A stretch of 64,000 nt of DNA, taken from positions 620,001 to 684,000 of the forward strand of contig CM017573.1 in NCBI GenBank assembly GCA_007844125.1, in the 5' to 3' direction. Under the pieces are notes generated by a model. That model saw nothing but the letters and a program-made list of their open reading frames with translations. It searched no databases and was not told the origin of the DNA. This document shows positions 26,501-39,300 of the stretch, in pieces. The stretch is from Sinonovacula constricta. Taxonomy: Eukaryota > Mollusca > Bivalvia > Cardiida > Solecurtidae. A program made the translations under genes and the position numbers. How positions within the stretch are numbered: the first letter of the stretch is position 1; every line of letters begins with the position of its first letter.

Positions 26501-29500
26501 CCATTGTCAGTCTTGTTATCTCCATTGTCAGTCTTGTCATCACCATTGTCAGTCTTGTTATCTCCATTGTCAGTCTTGTTATCTGCATTGTCAGTCTTGT
26601 CATCACCATTGTCAGTCTTGTTATCTCCATTGTCAGTCTTGTTATCACCATTGTCAGTCTTGTTATCTCCATTGTCAGTCTTGTTATCACCATTGTCAGT
26701 CTTGTTATCTCCATTGTCAGTCTTGTTATCTCCATTGTCATCACCATTGTCAGTCTTGTTATCTCCATTGACAGTCTTGTTATCTCCATTGTCAGTCTTG
26801 TCATCACCATTGTCAGTCTTGTTATCTCCATTGTCAGTCTTGTTATCTCCATTGTCAGTCTTGTCATCACCATTGTCAGTCTTGTTATCTCCATTGACAG
26901 TCTTGTTATCTCCATTGTCAGTCTTGTCATCACCATTGTCAGTCTTGTTATCTCCATTGTCAGTCTTGTTATCTCCATTGACAGTCTTGTTATCTCCATT
27001 GTCAGTCTTGTCATCACCATTGTCAGTCTTGTTATCCTCCATTGTCAGTCTTGTTATCTCCATTGTCAGTCTTGTCATCACCATTGTCAGTCATGTTATC
27101 TGCATTGTCAGTCTTGTCATCACCATTGTCAGTCTTGTTATCCTCCATGGTCAGTCTTGTTATCTCCATTGTCAGTCATGTTATCTCCATTGTCAGTCAT
27201 GTTATCTCCATTGTCAGTCATGTTATCTCCATTGTCAGTCTTGTCATCATCATCACCATTGTTAGTCTTGTTATCTCCATTGTCAGTCTTGTTATCTCCA
27301 TTGGCAGTCTTGTCATCACCATTGTTAGTCTTGTTATCTCCATTGTCAGTCATGTTATCTCCATTGTCAGTCTTGTCATCACCATTGTCAGTCTTGTTAT
27401 CCTCCATTGTCAGTCTTGTTATCTCCATTGTCAGTCATGTTATCTCCATTGTCAGTCTTGTTATCTCCATTGGCAGTCTTGTCATCACCATTGTCAGTCT
27501 TGTCATCACCATTGTCAGTCTTGTTATCTCCATTGACAGTCATGTTATCTCCATTGTCAGTCATGTTATCTCCATTGTCAGTTGTGTTATCTCCATTGTC
27601 AGTCTTGTTATCTCCATTGACAGTCGTGTTATCTCCATTGACAGTCATGTTATCTTTATTGACAGTCTTGTTATCTCCATTGACAGTCATGTTATCCTCC
27701 ATTGTCAGTCTTGTTATCTACATTGTCAGTCGTGTTTTCTCCATTGACAGTCATGTTATCTCCATTGTCAGTCTTGTTATCTCCATTGACAGTCTTGTTA
27801 TCTCCATTGACAGTCTTGTTATCTACATTGACAGTCATGTTATCTCCATATCTCCATTGACAGTCATGTTATCTCCATTGACAGTCTTGTTATCTCTATT
27901 GTCAGTCTTGTTATTTATACAATTGTCAGAATTGCTTTCATCACCATTGTTATTATCACCAGTGTCAGTGTTGATATTAGCATCATTATATAAATAAAAC
28001 ATGATGGCATCCCAAGAATAACACCGGACCTTGTAGCGCAATCAGTAGAGCATCTGCCAAGACATTAAAAATGTTGGTGGTATAGCTCCCTTGCTAACAC
28101 TCAAGCCAATAGAAAGGTAGTTCGAAGACTAGATGGCCTGTCGTCAAGATAATGTGACTGGGTGTGGTATCATGCCATGATGTACACAGTGAAGGCAGCA
28201 CTATAATTATCTGCTTTAAGTAGACACCCTCTCCAGATAACTGAAATACTGTTGGTGGGATGATAAACCCAATAAACAAAGAAACATCCCAAGAACTTAA
28301 ATAGTACTGAATGGGCAGCCAAGGAAAATACAAGATCCACTATATCCCTGACAGCCGTATGCCATTTATTTTCTTTATACAGAAAGCAAACTCTTTGTGG
28401 TGGTACCATTACTAGCTGAAACTAGCTTAGGTTTATTTTTAATGTTAAAAGTCCGGAGAAGAATAGTAAAAAGTCTCAAAAATTAAATGAAGCTTAGAGC
28501 AATAAACTTTAAATTGTCTGTCAGGGTGATATTAAAAATATGAACATAAACAGACTAGACTTACCTTTTTGGAACCATCCCTTGTAAAATTATTAGTCTT
28601 CATAAAAGATACTGATTTGTCTGCCTGACCTAATATGGTCATTTTATTAAAGCAGTTCAGCAGAACCTGTTGTTACTGAGACCTGTCATGTTTTCATGAC
28701 ATGCTATCATAGTATGGGCAGCACTATATATTTAAGATAGCTGACACAGTTATTGGGTGGGACCATATAAAAACATGGGTCTATTTCCTAACATGGACAT
28801 ACATTTGTTTAGAGATAACCAGAATGGCTGTACTTGGCTTGTCAACAATCTCTTCATGTGGTTTTATCTTGTCTGTATCTGATTGTCTAGTTTATCTGAT
28901 TATGGTAAGATTAATTTAGGATTTATTGTTAGACAGGTACACATTACAATGTTGTGGATCTTTGGATGAATCATTCTGGGACTTGATTCTATGCATGTTA
29001 TTTGTCTTGTGAGGAACTCTTTGATCTGGTTGTGTTCCAGCAATATAAGTTGCTTGATATTATCAAAATGACAATCACTGTGTCATTGTTATTTTTAAAT
29101 ATTTATTATCACTGTACAAGATACAAAGTATATTGGACCAGAACCTGGGGGTGCTATCAGTAGAGTGTCTGCTGCAGGTATGGAAGGCCCCTGGTTTGAT
29201 ATCAAGCAGTGACATAACAAAGTTTTTTAAAAATGTAGCGCTTATGCTTGGGTTTGATCTTAAGGTTGTTCCTTGATTAATTGGCCTGGTGTCAGGATAA
29301 TGTGACTGGGTAGTGGTATCATGCCAGGTGTCCACTGCATGCTATACACAGTGAAAGCAGCACTATAGCTGCTTCAAGTGGACACCGTCTCCAGATAACT
29401 GAAATACTGTTGGCGGGATGATAGACCCAATAAACATAGTATATAAGAGCTATATTTGAGTCATGTTTCTTAATTGGTCTGTCTTTAATAGAGATTTGTC

Positions 29501-30262
29501 TTTGCTGTTTCTTGACAAATGCTGGTCAGATTTACGGGATGGATAAGACAGTACCAAGCCTAGTCTACTTTGAGCACATCATAACCAAATTATTGCTCTT
29601 GATTGTATTTATTGAATAAATGGCAATCACTCTATCAAAGCAGTATCTGGGGGTATTCATTATCTTTGATGGCTGATTATAGCAAACAGCACCAATGAGT
29701 TGGGTATTTTTCATCTAAAAAAACAAACATTCCTCATATTTTTTATCCCCTTCAACACCCTATATCTTTCTGGATATCTTTTATATACCCTTGTAATAAA
29801 TGTGATCTGTTGTACAAAGCAAATAACAAGTATATGATTTTAACATACCTCTGTTGGTCTTTTCAAAGAGGATATTTCATGGCAGAGAATATGTTTGATT
29901 TTTTATCAAATAATTTTTAGCAGGTTTTATCAATGTGCAAATATTGGACAAGTATTATCACATTACATAGTTTATCTATGTAAATACACTGAATTGAAAG
30001 CATGGTGTAACAGAGACTAGAAAACTAGGCTGCTAAAAATTGGTGTAAAAAGGATGATGGGATTATGTAATTACTGAGATACTGGTAGGTGTAGTTTAAA
30101 TTGTGTAGAAACTGCCCCATATTAACTGGGTAGTCAAACTATTATAATGATGTTATGGGTAGTTGTTGAAATCTAATCATAATGGGAATTATGAGAGATT
30201 GACACTGGTAAAATGTTGATGTTGAAAATGATTATGATTTAATGTTGTGCCACTGGTAAAGT

Positions 30263-30323
<61 letters not shown>

Positions 30324-33300
30324 AAGAAGGAGAAGTTAGAAGCTGCAATGATGAGTCTATATCAGTAAAGTTCAAATTGGTGCTGACCCTTAATTGTGTT
30401 TAGCTTTTCATACAGCTGTTCTTGGTTAAGATAAAAAGAAGCACTCAAATAATTTACCTTTTTGAGTGCACAAAAGAAGTTACAAAGAACGCACTAAGTG
30501 CATATCCTTTATTTAACGGATACAGCCAAATACACAGGCATTCATGTTATGTGGTTATTACAAACCCATATCATGGTATATAGTATAAAAAACCATTATT
30601 AATTATTTGTCATCAAGCTAAAACTACAGACAGAGGTGCCTAGACATATTGGTAAATGTTCATTAGCAAATATTGCAGATCTTGATCCGGCAGATCCCAG
30701 CTAGTGCTGGATGAACTGGCTCTTCTCAAGGTTAAGATTAAGAAGGTTAAGAGCTAATCTAAGTTACCTTTGCTTCATATACGTAGCATAAGCTGGGCTT
30801 ACAGGGCTTAATAATCTTTTAATATAATTACAGACACTAACAGGTAAAGACTTAACTGGGAGCTTATACAGTTAAAATTAAAATGAAGGCAAAATGGCAA
30901 AGAGGATATGCCTAGGTTTAAAACTTTTAGTAATGGATCTTAATTGGATGTGATAATTTTAATTAAAATAGACAATTGGGTGTAAAATGTTTAAAGTGTT
31001 GAAGATTTTTTTTCCATTAAGGTAAGCTTGAAATTTATTACTATTTTCTGCTAATTTTTATGCACAGTTTAATGCTTGAATAAAATATGCCTCACTATCA
31101 TTTTATCTACAAAGAAAACATATTTATGCATGCTTCTGATATTTCAAAGTCTTTAAAAGTTAAAAAAATGGAATCAAATTATGATTAACTGAGATGCTGA
31201 AATGATACAAATAACCACTGTCATTACATAACCTGGTTCAGACCTGCAGAAAGCAGTGAGGCAAATATCTCAGCTTAGTAGATTATGTGTAGTCAGTGGA
31301 ACAGTCTTACTCTCCATTTCGACCCTTTCCTCCACTCACTGAGTGATATTCCTGCACGACATTGTTCATTCCTAAATCTGCATTTTATATATTTCTGTAT
31401 GACACAATAGTATTACTTGCGCTTCTAGTTTAAACAGATTACAATATTAATGTTTAACATTTGAAACAAGACTGGACTCAACTGACATGTCCAGTTTCTG
31501 CCGACATATTTGTTCTGCACATGCACTACTTTTTCCAAGGCATTTAGTGACCACAGATAGTCAAGGTCTTGCAGGGTTCTGAACTTCTTGTGCTTCTGAA
31601 ATTCAGGAAATTCAGCTTTCTTATAACTCTGGACTGTAGTCACAAGCAACAATATCCAAAACCAATCACACCCTAATAGTGTTTCCAGTAAGGAAAGGGT
31701 TTCAACTGATATATCAGTGCATGTAAATGGATTTGCTGTTATCTTGAGCATGCTTTGGACCAAGCAGTTAGAATAACTTACTTACTGGTATAAGCTCTCA
31801 GTTCATCATGATATGGGTCCAAGCCAGGGTATTAACCTGCATATCTACAATTGACATGCGTTGCACTTGTGACTTTGCCTAAATATTCATCAAATTTAGA
31901 AGACAAAAATGGATTTGATGTTGGTTTATATGACATTTCATTTTTTGTGTCGCCTGACTAGGTAACATATAGGGATTACTTTGTCGTCGGCGGTGGGGTC
32001 GGCGTTGGCGTCCGGATTTCCTTGTCCGGAGCCTAACTTTGTCACCGTTGGTCCAAATGACTCCAAACTTGGTATGCATGTTTCTGGCAATGACTTGAAG
32101 TGCAACGCACAAGAACCGTAACACTACCTTGTTCCGTTTTTGAATTATTCCCCTTTGATTATTTTTTTTTACAGCATTTCTTGTCCGGATTGTAATTTTG
32201 TCACCGTAGGTCCAAATGACTCCAAACTTGGTATGCATGTTTCTGGCAATGACTCATAGTGCAGTGCACAAGAACGATAACTCTACCTTCTTCCATTTTT
32301 TAGTTATTCCCCTTCGAGTGATTTTTAGTGCATTTCTTGCGAAGGGCATAACTTGTTGTGCATGTTTTTTGCAATGAGACAATTAAAAGGTTATTTTGTG
32401 TGTGAATTTTGTGCAAATACATTGCTTATATTTGTACAACAAAAAACTAATTACCATTTTTTATGTCGACTAACAAAATTTTCGTCAGGTGACACATCCG
32501 ACTGGCGGAGTTCTAGTTTTTTACTGTTTCAGTTCAGTCTTTTAGTAAATGCTTTTATTTTTTTGTTGACAGATTCTACTGAAGTGAAAGAGCCTCCTAT
32601 TTTCATCAAAGAACTCAAAGACATGGAGATCAAAGATGGAGAGAGGGTAGAGATGAGTGTAGAGGTCAAAGGTGAGTGGGTCAATAGTATTGTTGTCATG
32701 GTAATAGAAGACAAAGATGGAGAATGTTGGATTAAAGGGAAGTAGGTCAGTAGTATTTTTGGCATGGCAGCATCGAGGCTAAGGAAAGAGAAGGTGAACT
32801 GAACATGAGCATAGAGATCAAGAGTTAAGTGATAAATTATGTTGTTATAGGAACATGGAGGTCAAGGATGAAGAGAGATTGAAGTTGAGTGAGGAGGTAA
32901 ACAGTTAGTTTGATGATTATATTGTTGTCAATAGAACTTTGAAATAGTTTGGTCAAAACTCCAATGAAAGGTTTACGGGGAAGGGCTATTTGGCAAAGTT
33001 AATTTATATTATGTTTGTAAAAATGTGGTTGTTGCTGTAATGACCTCAGTTGTGTCACTTTGATGTATTTAAATGTCAAGTACATCACTGATATGGTGCT
33101 TGCATGACTAAACCATGTGTCAATGACAGTCATACCCAACACTATGATTGGCGAGGCACTGGAGCGCGCCGCCTATATATTGAATGCTGAAATATTTTGC
33201 ACATGCGAGTGGATGTCATCGGACATTCTCGTTCTATCTAGAGAATGATCTCGGGAAAATGGACAAGGCGTTCCAAATTCTGGAAGTTTCACGATTTACA

Positions 33301-36300
33301 CTTTTCCAACGTACAGGTCCTATTTCAGTAAATGACATTCTTTTTATATATAACTATAGCGAGTATGCAGTATTATTATATGTAAAGTTGTTCTTTGTAT
33401 TAATATGTTTATAAATCATATGAAAACTATTGGTTATTCGTTTAAAATTTAATATTTTCTCTCTTTCTAAAAATAGATCGATAGCGCCTGTTGTGGCACG
33501 TTATACAAAATATCAATTTTACTCACTCACAGATGACAATCGTGGAATAGCGCAGTGGTTATGAACTTGTTCTGATGTCATCAGTATCCAGAGATAGAAT
33601 CCCATCGCAATCAATTTTTAAAAAAAAAAAATCTGTTTTTTTTTCTGTGACTTTTTTCTTCTTTGTTTTTTACAATAGATGTAACACACGAAACATTTGA
33701 ACATACAAAATATTGTATAAATAAAAAAAGTTAATTATTTTTATTATTGATTAGGATAATTGATCAGTTATTGGCGACGCTATAATAATTCACTTGTGAG
33801 CGGATCTTCTCAGCCATTCTTGTTCTCGCTAGAGAATAGGCGAGCGAAAATGGGCGAGGTGTTCGGAATTTTGGAAATTCTGCGATTAACACGTTCTCAA
33901 CATACGGGTCCTTATTCTGTAAATGGTGTTCTTTATATATTTATTTGTATTTATTCTTTGTTTGTAACTTCCACGCAAACAAAGTATTTTTACTTTTTAA
34001 ATTTCCAAACATTCATGTACATCTGACGGTTATACTTGTTAATGGAGACATGTTTGTCCCTTTTTTTAGGACTGTACATATAAGAAGCCTTATACACCAG
34101 AATTAAATTATTCCAGTGATTTTAATGTTTATTTAATATTTATTAGAAATTTTTAGATGACTGATTTAAATTATTAATTTTCATTGTTCATCAATGCTTT
34201 CCTTGTTTACTGATAGTGATGCTGTATTTGTGCAACACTGAACCTGTTGAAATCAAACAGTGCAGGTTTGATTCAGCCACCTGCCACTCAATGTTGGTAG
34301 ATTGGGATCTGCACAATTAGTTTCTGAGTTTTCTAGCAAAATATCTTCTTGTTTTTTCATGTAGTTGTTGGCAAATAACTAGATTACTAGACTGTTTCTT
34401 ATAAGGAACATAAAGGTCTATAGACTGTGCACAGTATTCGGCCAGGTTTATAAAAGCTTTTGACCTGCAGTCATTTAACTAAGCACGCTCATATAGCTCC
34501 ATATTAACTTATGAATAAGAAATTTTCTGAAGTCACAATAATTATGATTTTTAACCAAAATTCAGTGCCCAGTGTGCACAATACATGTGCATGCACAATG
34601 TAGCACTTTACTATAAATGTAACAAGATAAGGGTTGACAAAACTGGTGGTATGGACCACATGTCACAGTAGTATAAGTTGTAGGAAATGTGCCTTTCCCT
34701 TTTTAAAGGTTATTCTGTAACTTAAAGTTACAACCTTGAATTTGCAGAACCTTGGGCAGCATATACATTAAACCCTTGTTCTGATATGTCTGTAAACTTT
34801 AAACCTGCAAACTGAAGAGTTGATCAGGCTGAGACTAATCATGTATATCCAATTCAGCCAGGTCCTTACAGACACTATCTGATCAGGATTTGCACTTTTT
34901 ATAAGTTCTTTGAAATTAGTCTTGTTTCCTTTGACATGGTAGTTACCAAGTTACTAAGCTTAAGTATAGGTTTTTTATACAAAATAGCAACAAAAGAGAG
35001 AGTAGCCCATACATGTGCTTAACCCCTAAGCTTGTTTAAAAGGTATTTTATATGACTTTGGCATAAAGTGTAGATTAAGATCAGCCTGCTCCCTGCTGGG
35101 AGCTGTTTGGACAAGATCTGCACTATTTGCTGCTGAATTTCTAGCAATATGTCTAGGTACCTCTGCATGTTAATATTAAGAAGATGACTAAGAATAAGTC
35201 TGGGTTATTAACAAAATTTGATGGAGCAAGGTTAAAAATTAATACATATTTGTTAACAAAGGAGGCATAATGATGTACTGATAGACGAAGCATCTATGAG
35301 TGTATATTCTGATTAGACTGCTTCTGCTCTGAATGTACAGTATTAGTTTGAACAATTTATGTTTACCTAGCATGGAGATGTGTTAACACTTGTGTATAGC
35401 AAGATAATTGCTTATTATTTTAAATTGCAGTTTAATTGACCATAAAATGGTTTAAAATGATATGTATAAAATGGCTTTTAATGCAAGTATTATTTGGAGT
35501 AAACATCCTTTCAGATACAGGCAACCTAGTAAAGGTTTAAATAAAATGATTAAAATTAAATAATGTCACATAATTTTGGTACGAGCCAGTAATGTTAGAT
35601 CTGAATTGTGGCTAATGGCTACTTAATAATTGTTCAACATTATTAAGTTTTGATGGGCTTAAGCTTTTTATGAATATTTTGCTAGTTTAAATATAATGAT
35701 TGGTTGAATGTGTCTTCTGATAAAGCTCACTTTATAAAGAATCACCCCAAATTGAAAGGTAGATGATAGTGGATAATTGGTTTGATTTCAAACCCAATTC
35801 TCAGAGTACAATTAAATATCAGTGGGCATTGCCACAATAAACAATTCAGTCAAAAACAGTGTTGATTGGCCCTGTAATGTTTGTTTGTTTTTGTCTTTTG
35901 TTATATTGCATCAGCATGCTCATGGCAACTTCCAGGTAATTATTGATGTTGGGTGACTCCAGACATATGTTTGAGTAGAACCACCAGTGCACTGCTGTTC
36001 ACCTGGAAGACCTCACCACATAAAGATATTTCCCCAGTTGGAACATGAACCTGCTTGGTGAGGGTATGAGGAGTTACAAGTTGTTGACTAGAAGCATTCA
36101 GCCACAGGCGCCAATCCCAATAATTATTAGATATTTAAAATAAATAATTATTATGTATGGATGACTAACTTCCTGCATTATGTGCGTTAAATTAAACAAT
36201 TTCCTTTGAATGTTTATAAGTACTTCAGTTAAGTGTAAACCATCCACTCATACTTAAATCTTGATAATGCTATTTATCAATAAACAATTCATTATTTTAA

Positions 36301-39300
36301 AGGTCCTGTCTGCCACTTGATTCATATACCAAACCTTGTACCACCATTAACTCTTAAAAAATTATGCTTGATGCTTTTGTTAACTTTCTAAACATTAATC
36401 TAAATGTATTCTTTCAAATAATATTCGCAATGAAATCTACACCTCAGTAAAATTGAAATAGGAACTTCTTGGACAGTGACTCCAACAAAGATGTCTGAGG
36501 TATTCAGAAAAGTACAATTGTAGTCAATAGTTTAGGTTTATATTTATTGATGCTACAAGAATTATGGTTATCTTGTCATTTTGGGAACTGTAAACAGGGG
36601 TTTTTTTAGGAACAGGGGAAGATGCTGGACGCTGGTCAAAAGGGAAAAATCGCGCGAAATATACAAAATTGGGGAAAATTCAGTGTATTATATATTTCTT
36701 TATATTACTTTAACTTTCATTAACAAGTCTAAAAAGTCTTTTAGGGTTACAGTAAGCCTAAAGAGGCATGTCTCTTTGATTCCTGCAGCTGTTTCCAGCT
36801 GTTTCCAGCCTTTGGATAACATAGACATGACACCTAACATTGGTGTATTTTTTTCAGCAGATGCCTTAAGCCTTTCACTGTTATTGTGAGTTTCAAGTCT
36901 CCTTGAAGGATTATCACTAAACACTGCACCACATGAAACATAGGGCACATTAATATCATTTCTTGATGCAAACAGTTCACACTATTTGCACATGTAGCCT
37001 TTTTTTTTGGACGAACTATAATATAGTCAAGTATACAGTGATTCATAAATGTGTTGGTTGAAATGACAAGTGTCTGTTTTGGTTTCTTTTGATTTGGAAC
37101 TTTCAATTCAACAACTGATGCAGTATTGCAAGCCAGCTGTTGCTGTTAAGAAAATGTGACAACTGTACTACAAGTACATGTTGCAGGACGAGATTCTTCG
37201 CACAATAAAGATTGTCTACTTCCGCTAGTTTCGGTTTCATTTTTATCAGCAATTTCGATCACATCCGATTGATTGTCGAGATCTTTCTTACCCTGCTCAC
37301 TAGAAGACGGTGTCTTAAAAAACGTATCAATTCGTTTTGAATTTTTTGCATTGTTTTATTTTGTTGTTGTTGTAATTTTCTCAAATTGTGAGACATCGTG
37401 AAATGTGACGATGGCCGGAAATAAACAAACACTTATCTGGTTTCCGCTTTCAAAATTGGTTCCCATTATTACAAATACAATCGAAACTCCCCGGGTAATT
37501 CCGTCCTCGGGACGATGATTCGTGAATTATCGGAGGTCGATTGGGGACAATAATAATCGGATAATTCACGAATCATGATGATTGTCCTGAGGACGGAATT
37601 AACCCGAGTAGATCCGATTGCTAAGATGCAATGTCCGTGATGTAGCGAGTCTATATTTAGTAAAACTTGTCAAATATTATACTCGGTATAGTGCGTACGT
37701 AGTACGTAGTTTTTAAACAGAAGCTCATTGAAATGTGCAGATTTTGGATGAAACAGATTCAACGAAACTAAAACTTAATCCTTCTATTTACTTTTTGATA
37801 AAAATTTTATACTCTACAAGGGGGAAAATGATTTTCGATGGGGAAAGTTTTTCTAGGGGAAGACGCCGACTATCGGCGTCAGTTTGTTAAGGAAAAAAAA
37901 CCCTGGTAAAGAACTGGAAAGAAGCTTGAGGGACAGGACCTTTAACATAAGAACAAATAAGAAGACGATTGCTCAAGACTCATCAGCAAATAAAAGAGAT
38001 CCTGATCAAACAGTTTCCTAATCAGCATCTACACTATTGGCCTAAGCCTGATCAAACAGCTTCCTAATCAGCATCTACACTATTGGCCTAAGCCTGATCA
38101 AACAGCTTCCTAATCAGCATCTACACTATTGGCCTAAGCCTGATCAAACAGCTTCCTAATCAGCAACTACACTATTGGCCAAAGCCTGATCAAACAGCTT
38201 CCTAATCAGCATCTACACTATTGGCCTAAGCCTGATCAAACAGCTTCCTAATCAGCATCTACACTATTGGCCTAAGCCTGATCAAACAGCTTCCTAATCA
38301 GCATCTACACTATTGGCCTAAGCCTGATCAAACAGCTTCCTAATCAGCATCTACACTATTGGCCTAAGCCTGATCAAACAGCTTCCTAATCAGCATCTAC
38401 ACTATTGGCCTAAGCCTGATCAAACAGCTTCCTAATCAGCAACTACACTATTCGCCTAAGCCTGATCAAACAGCTTCCTAATCAGCATCTACACTATTGG
38501 CCTAAGCCTGATCAAACAGTTTCCTAATCAGCATCTACACTATTGGCCAAAGCCTGATCAAACAGTTTCCTAATCAGCATCTACACTATTGGCCTAAGCC
38601 TGATCAAACAGCTTCCTAATCAGCATCTACACTATTGGCCTAAGCCTGATCAAACAGCTTCCTAATCAGCATCTACACTATTGGCCTAAGCCTGATCAAA
38701 CAGCTTCCTAATCAGCAACTACACTATTGGCCTAAGCCTGATCAAACAGCTTCCTAATCAGCAACTACACTATTGGCCAAAGCCTGATCAAACAGCTTCC
38801 TAATCAGCATCTACACTATTGGCCTAAGCCTGATCAAACAGCTTCCTAATCAGCATCTACACTATTGGCCTAAGCCTGATCAAACAGCTTCCTAATCAGC
38901 ATCTACACTATTGGCCTAAGCCTGATCAAACAGCTTCCTAATCAGCATCTACACTATTGGCCTAAGCCTGATCAAACAGCTTCCTAATCAGCATCTACAC
39001 TATTGGCCTAAGCCTAATCAAACAGCTTCCTAAGCAGCATCTACACTATTGGCCTAAGCCTGATCAAGCAGCTTCCTAATCAGCATCTACACTATTGGCC
39101 TAAGCCTGATCAAACAGCTTCCTAATCAGCATCTACACTATTGGCCTAAGCCTGATCAAACAGCTTCCTAATCAGCATCTACACTATTGGCCTAAGCCTG
39201 ATCAAACAGCTTCCTAATCAGCATCTACACTATTGGCCTAAGCCTGATCAAACAGCTTCCTAATCAGCATCTACACTATTGGCCTAAGCCTGATCAAACA

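Larger units (their letters stand above)
17566..32572 (+). other. MYLK intron (15 kb) and its contents
   Basis: Contains SINE A at 18522, 28022 and 29138; ATC-rich microsatellite at 19548-19720; SINE B at 19721, 22198 and 23031 (inverted); a GATCAG-type dispersed repeat near 20825-21030; a decayed tandem repeat at 21353-21735; the composite 24/21-bp array at 24671-27935; a GAT microsatellite at 30263-30323; another dispersed fragment near 30615-30790; repeat E at 31219; and the inverted-repeat element at 31946-32496. In 17566-18521, 23256-24670, 28290-29137 and 29438-30262 I see nothing organised. Confidence 0.6.
36595..37905 (-). mobile_element. hAT-like DNA transposon remnant with intact ends
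   Basis: The element begins CAGGGGTTTTTTT and ends AAAAAAAACCCTG, an inverted terminal repeat matching at 12 of 13 bases and starting with the CAGGG typical of hAT transposons. It is flanked directly on both sides by GTAAA (36590-36594 and 37906-37910), a candidate 5-bp target duplication. Minus-strand frames inside resemble the N-terminal part of a KIAA1586/ZMYM-type hAT-derived protein (see separate entry). It also contains a large internal palindrome and a perfect 8-bp hairpin near the right end. The 5-bp duplication is shorter than the usual 8 bp, so another superfamily is possible. Confidence 0.6.

Noticed and set aside
24641..27997. Long frames (up to 526 codons) with MTLMLTIV, GDNKTDN or SVLLSPL repeats
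   Set aside because: By-products of 24-bp and 21-bp unit periods; competing frames on both strands and no flanking coding signals.
32353..32745. 130-codon frame extending the MYLK exon at 32573-32671 on both sides
   Set aside because: Ig-like sequence is confined to the part bounded by a good acceptor and the GTGAGT donor; the extensions are intron and repeat sequence read through.
33184..33414. Independent small gene at 33184-33414
   Set aside because: Its peptide is repeated in diverged form at 33760-34026 in the same intron and fits a repeat element better than a gene; kept only as a finding.
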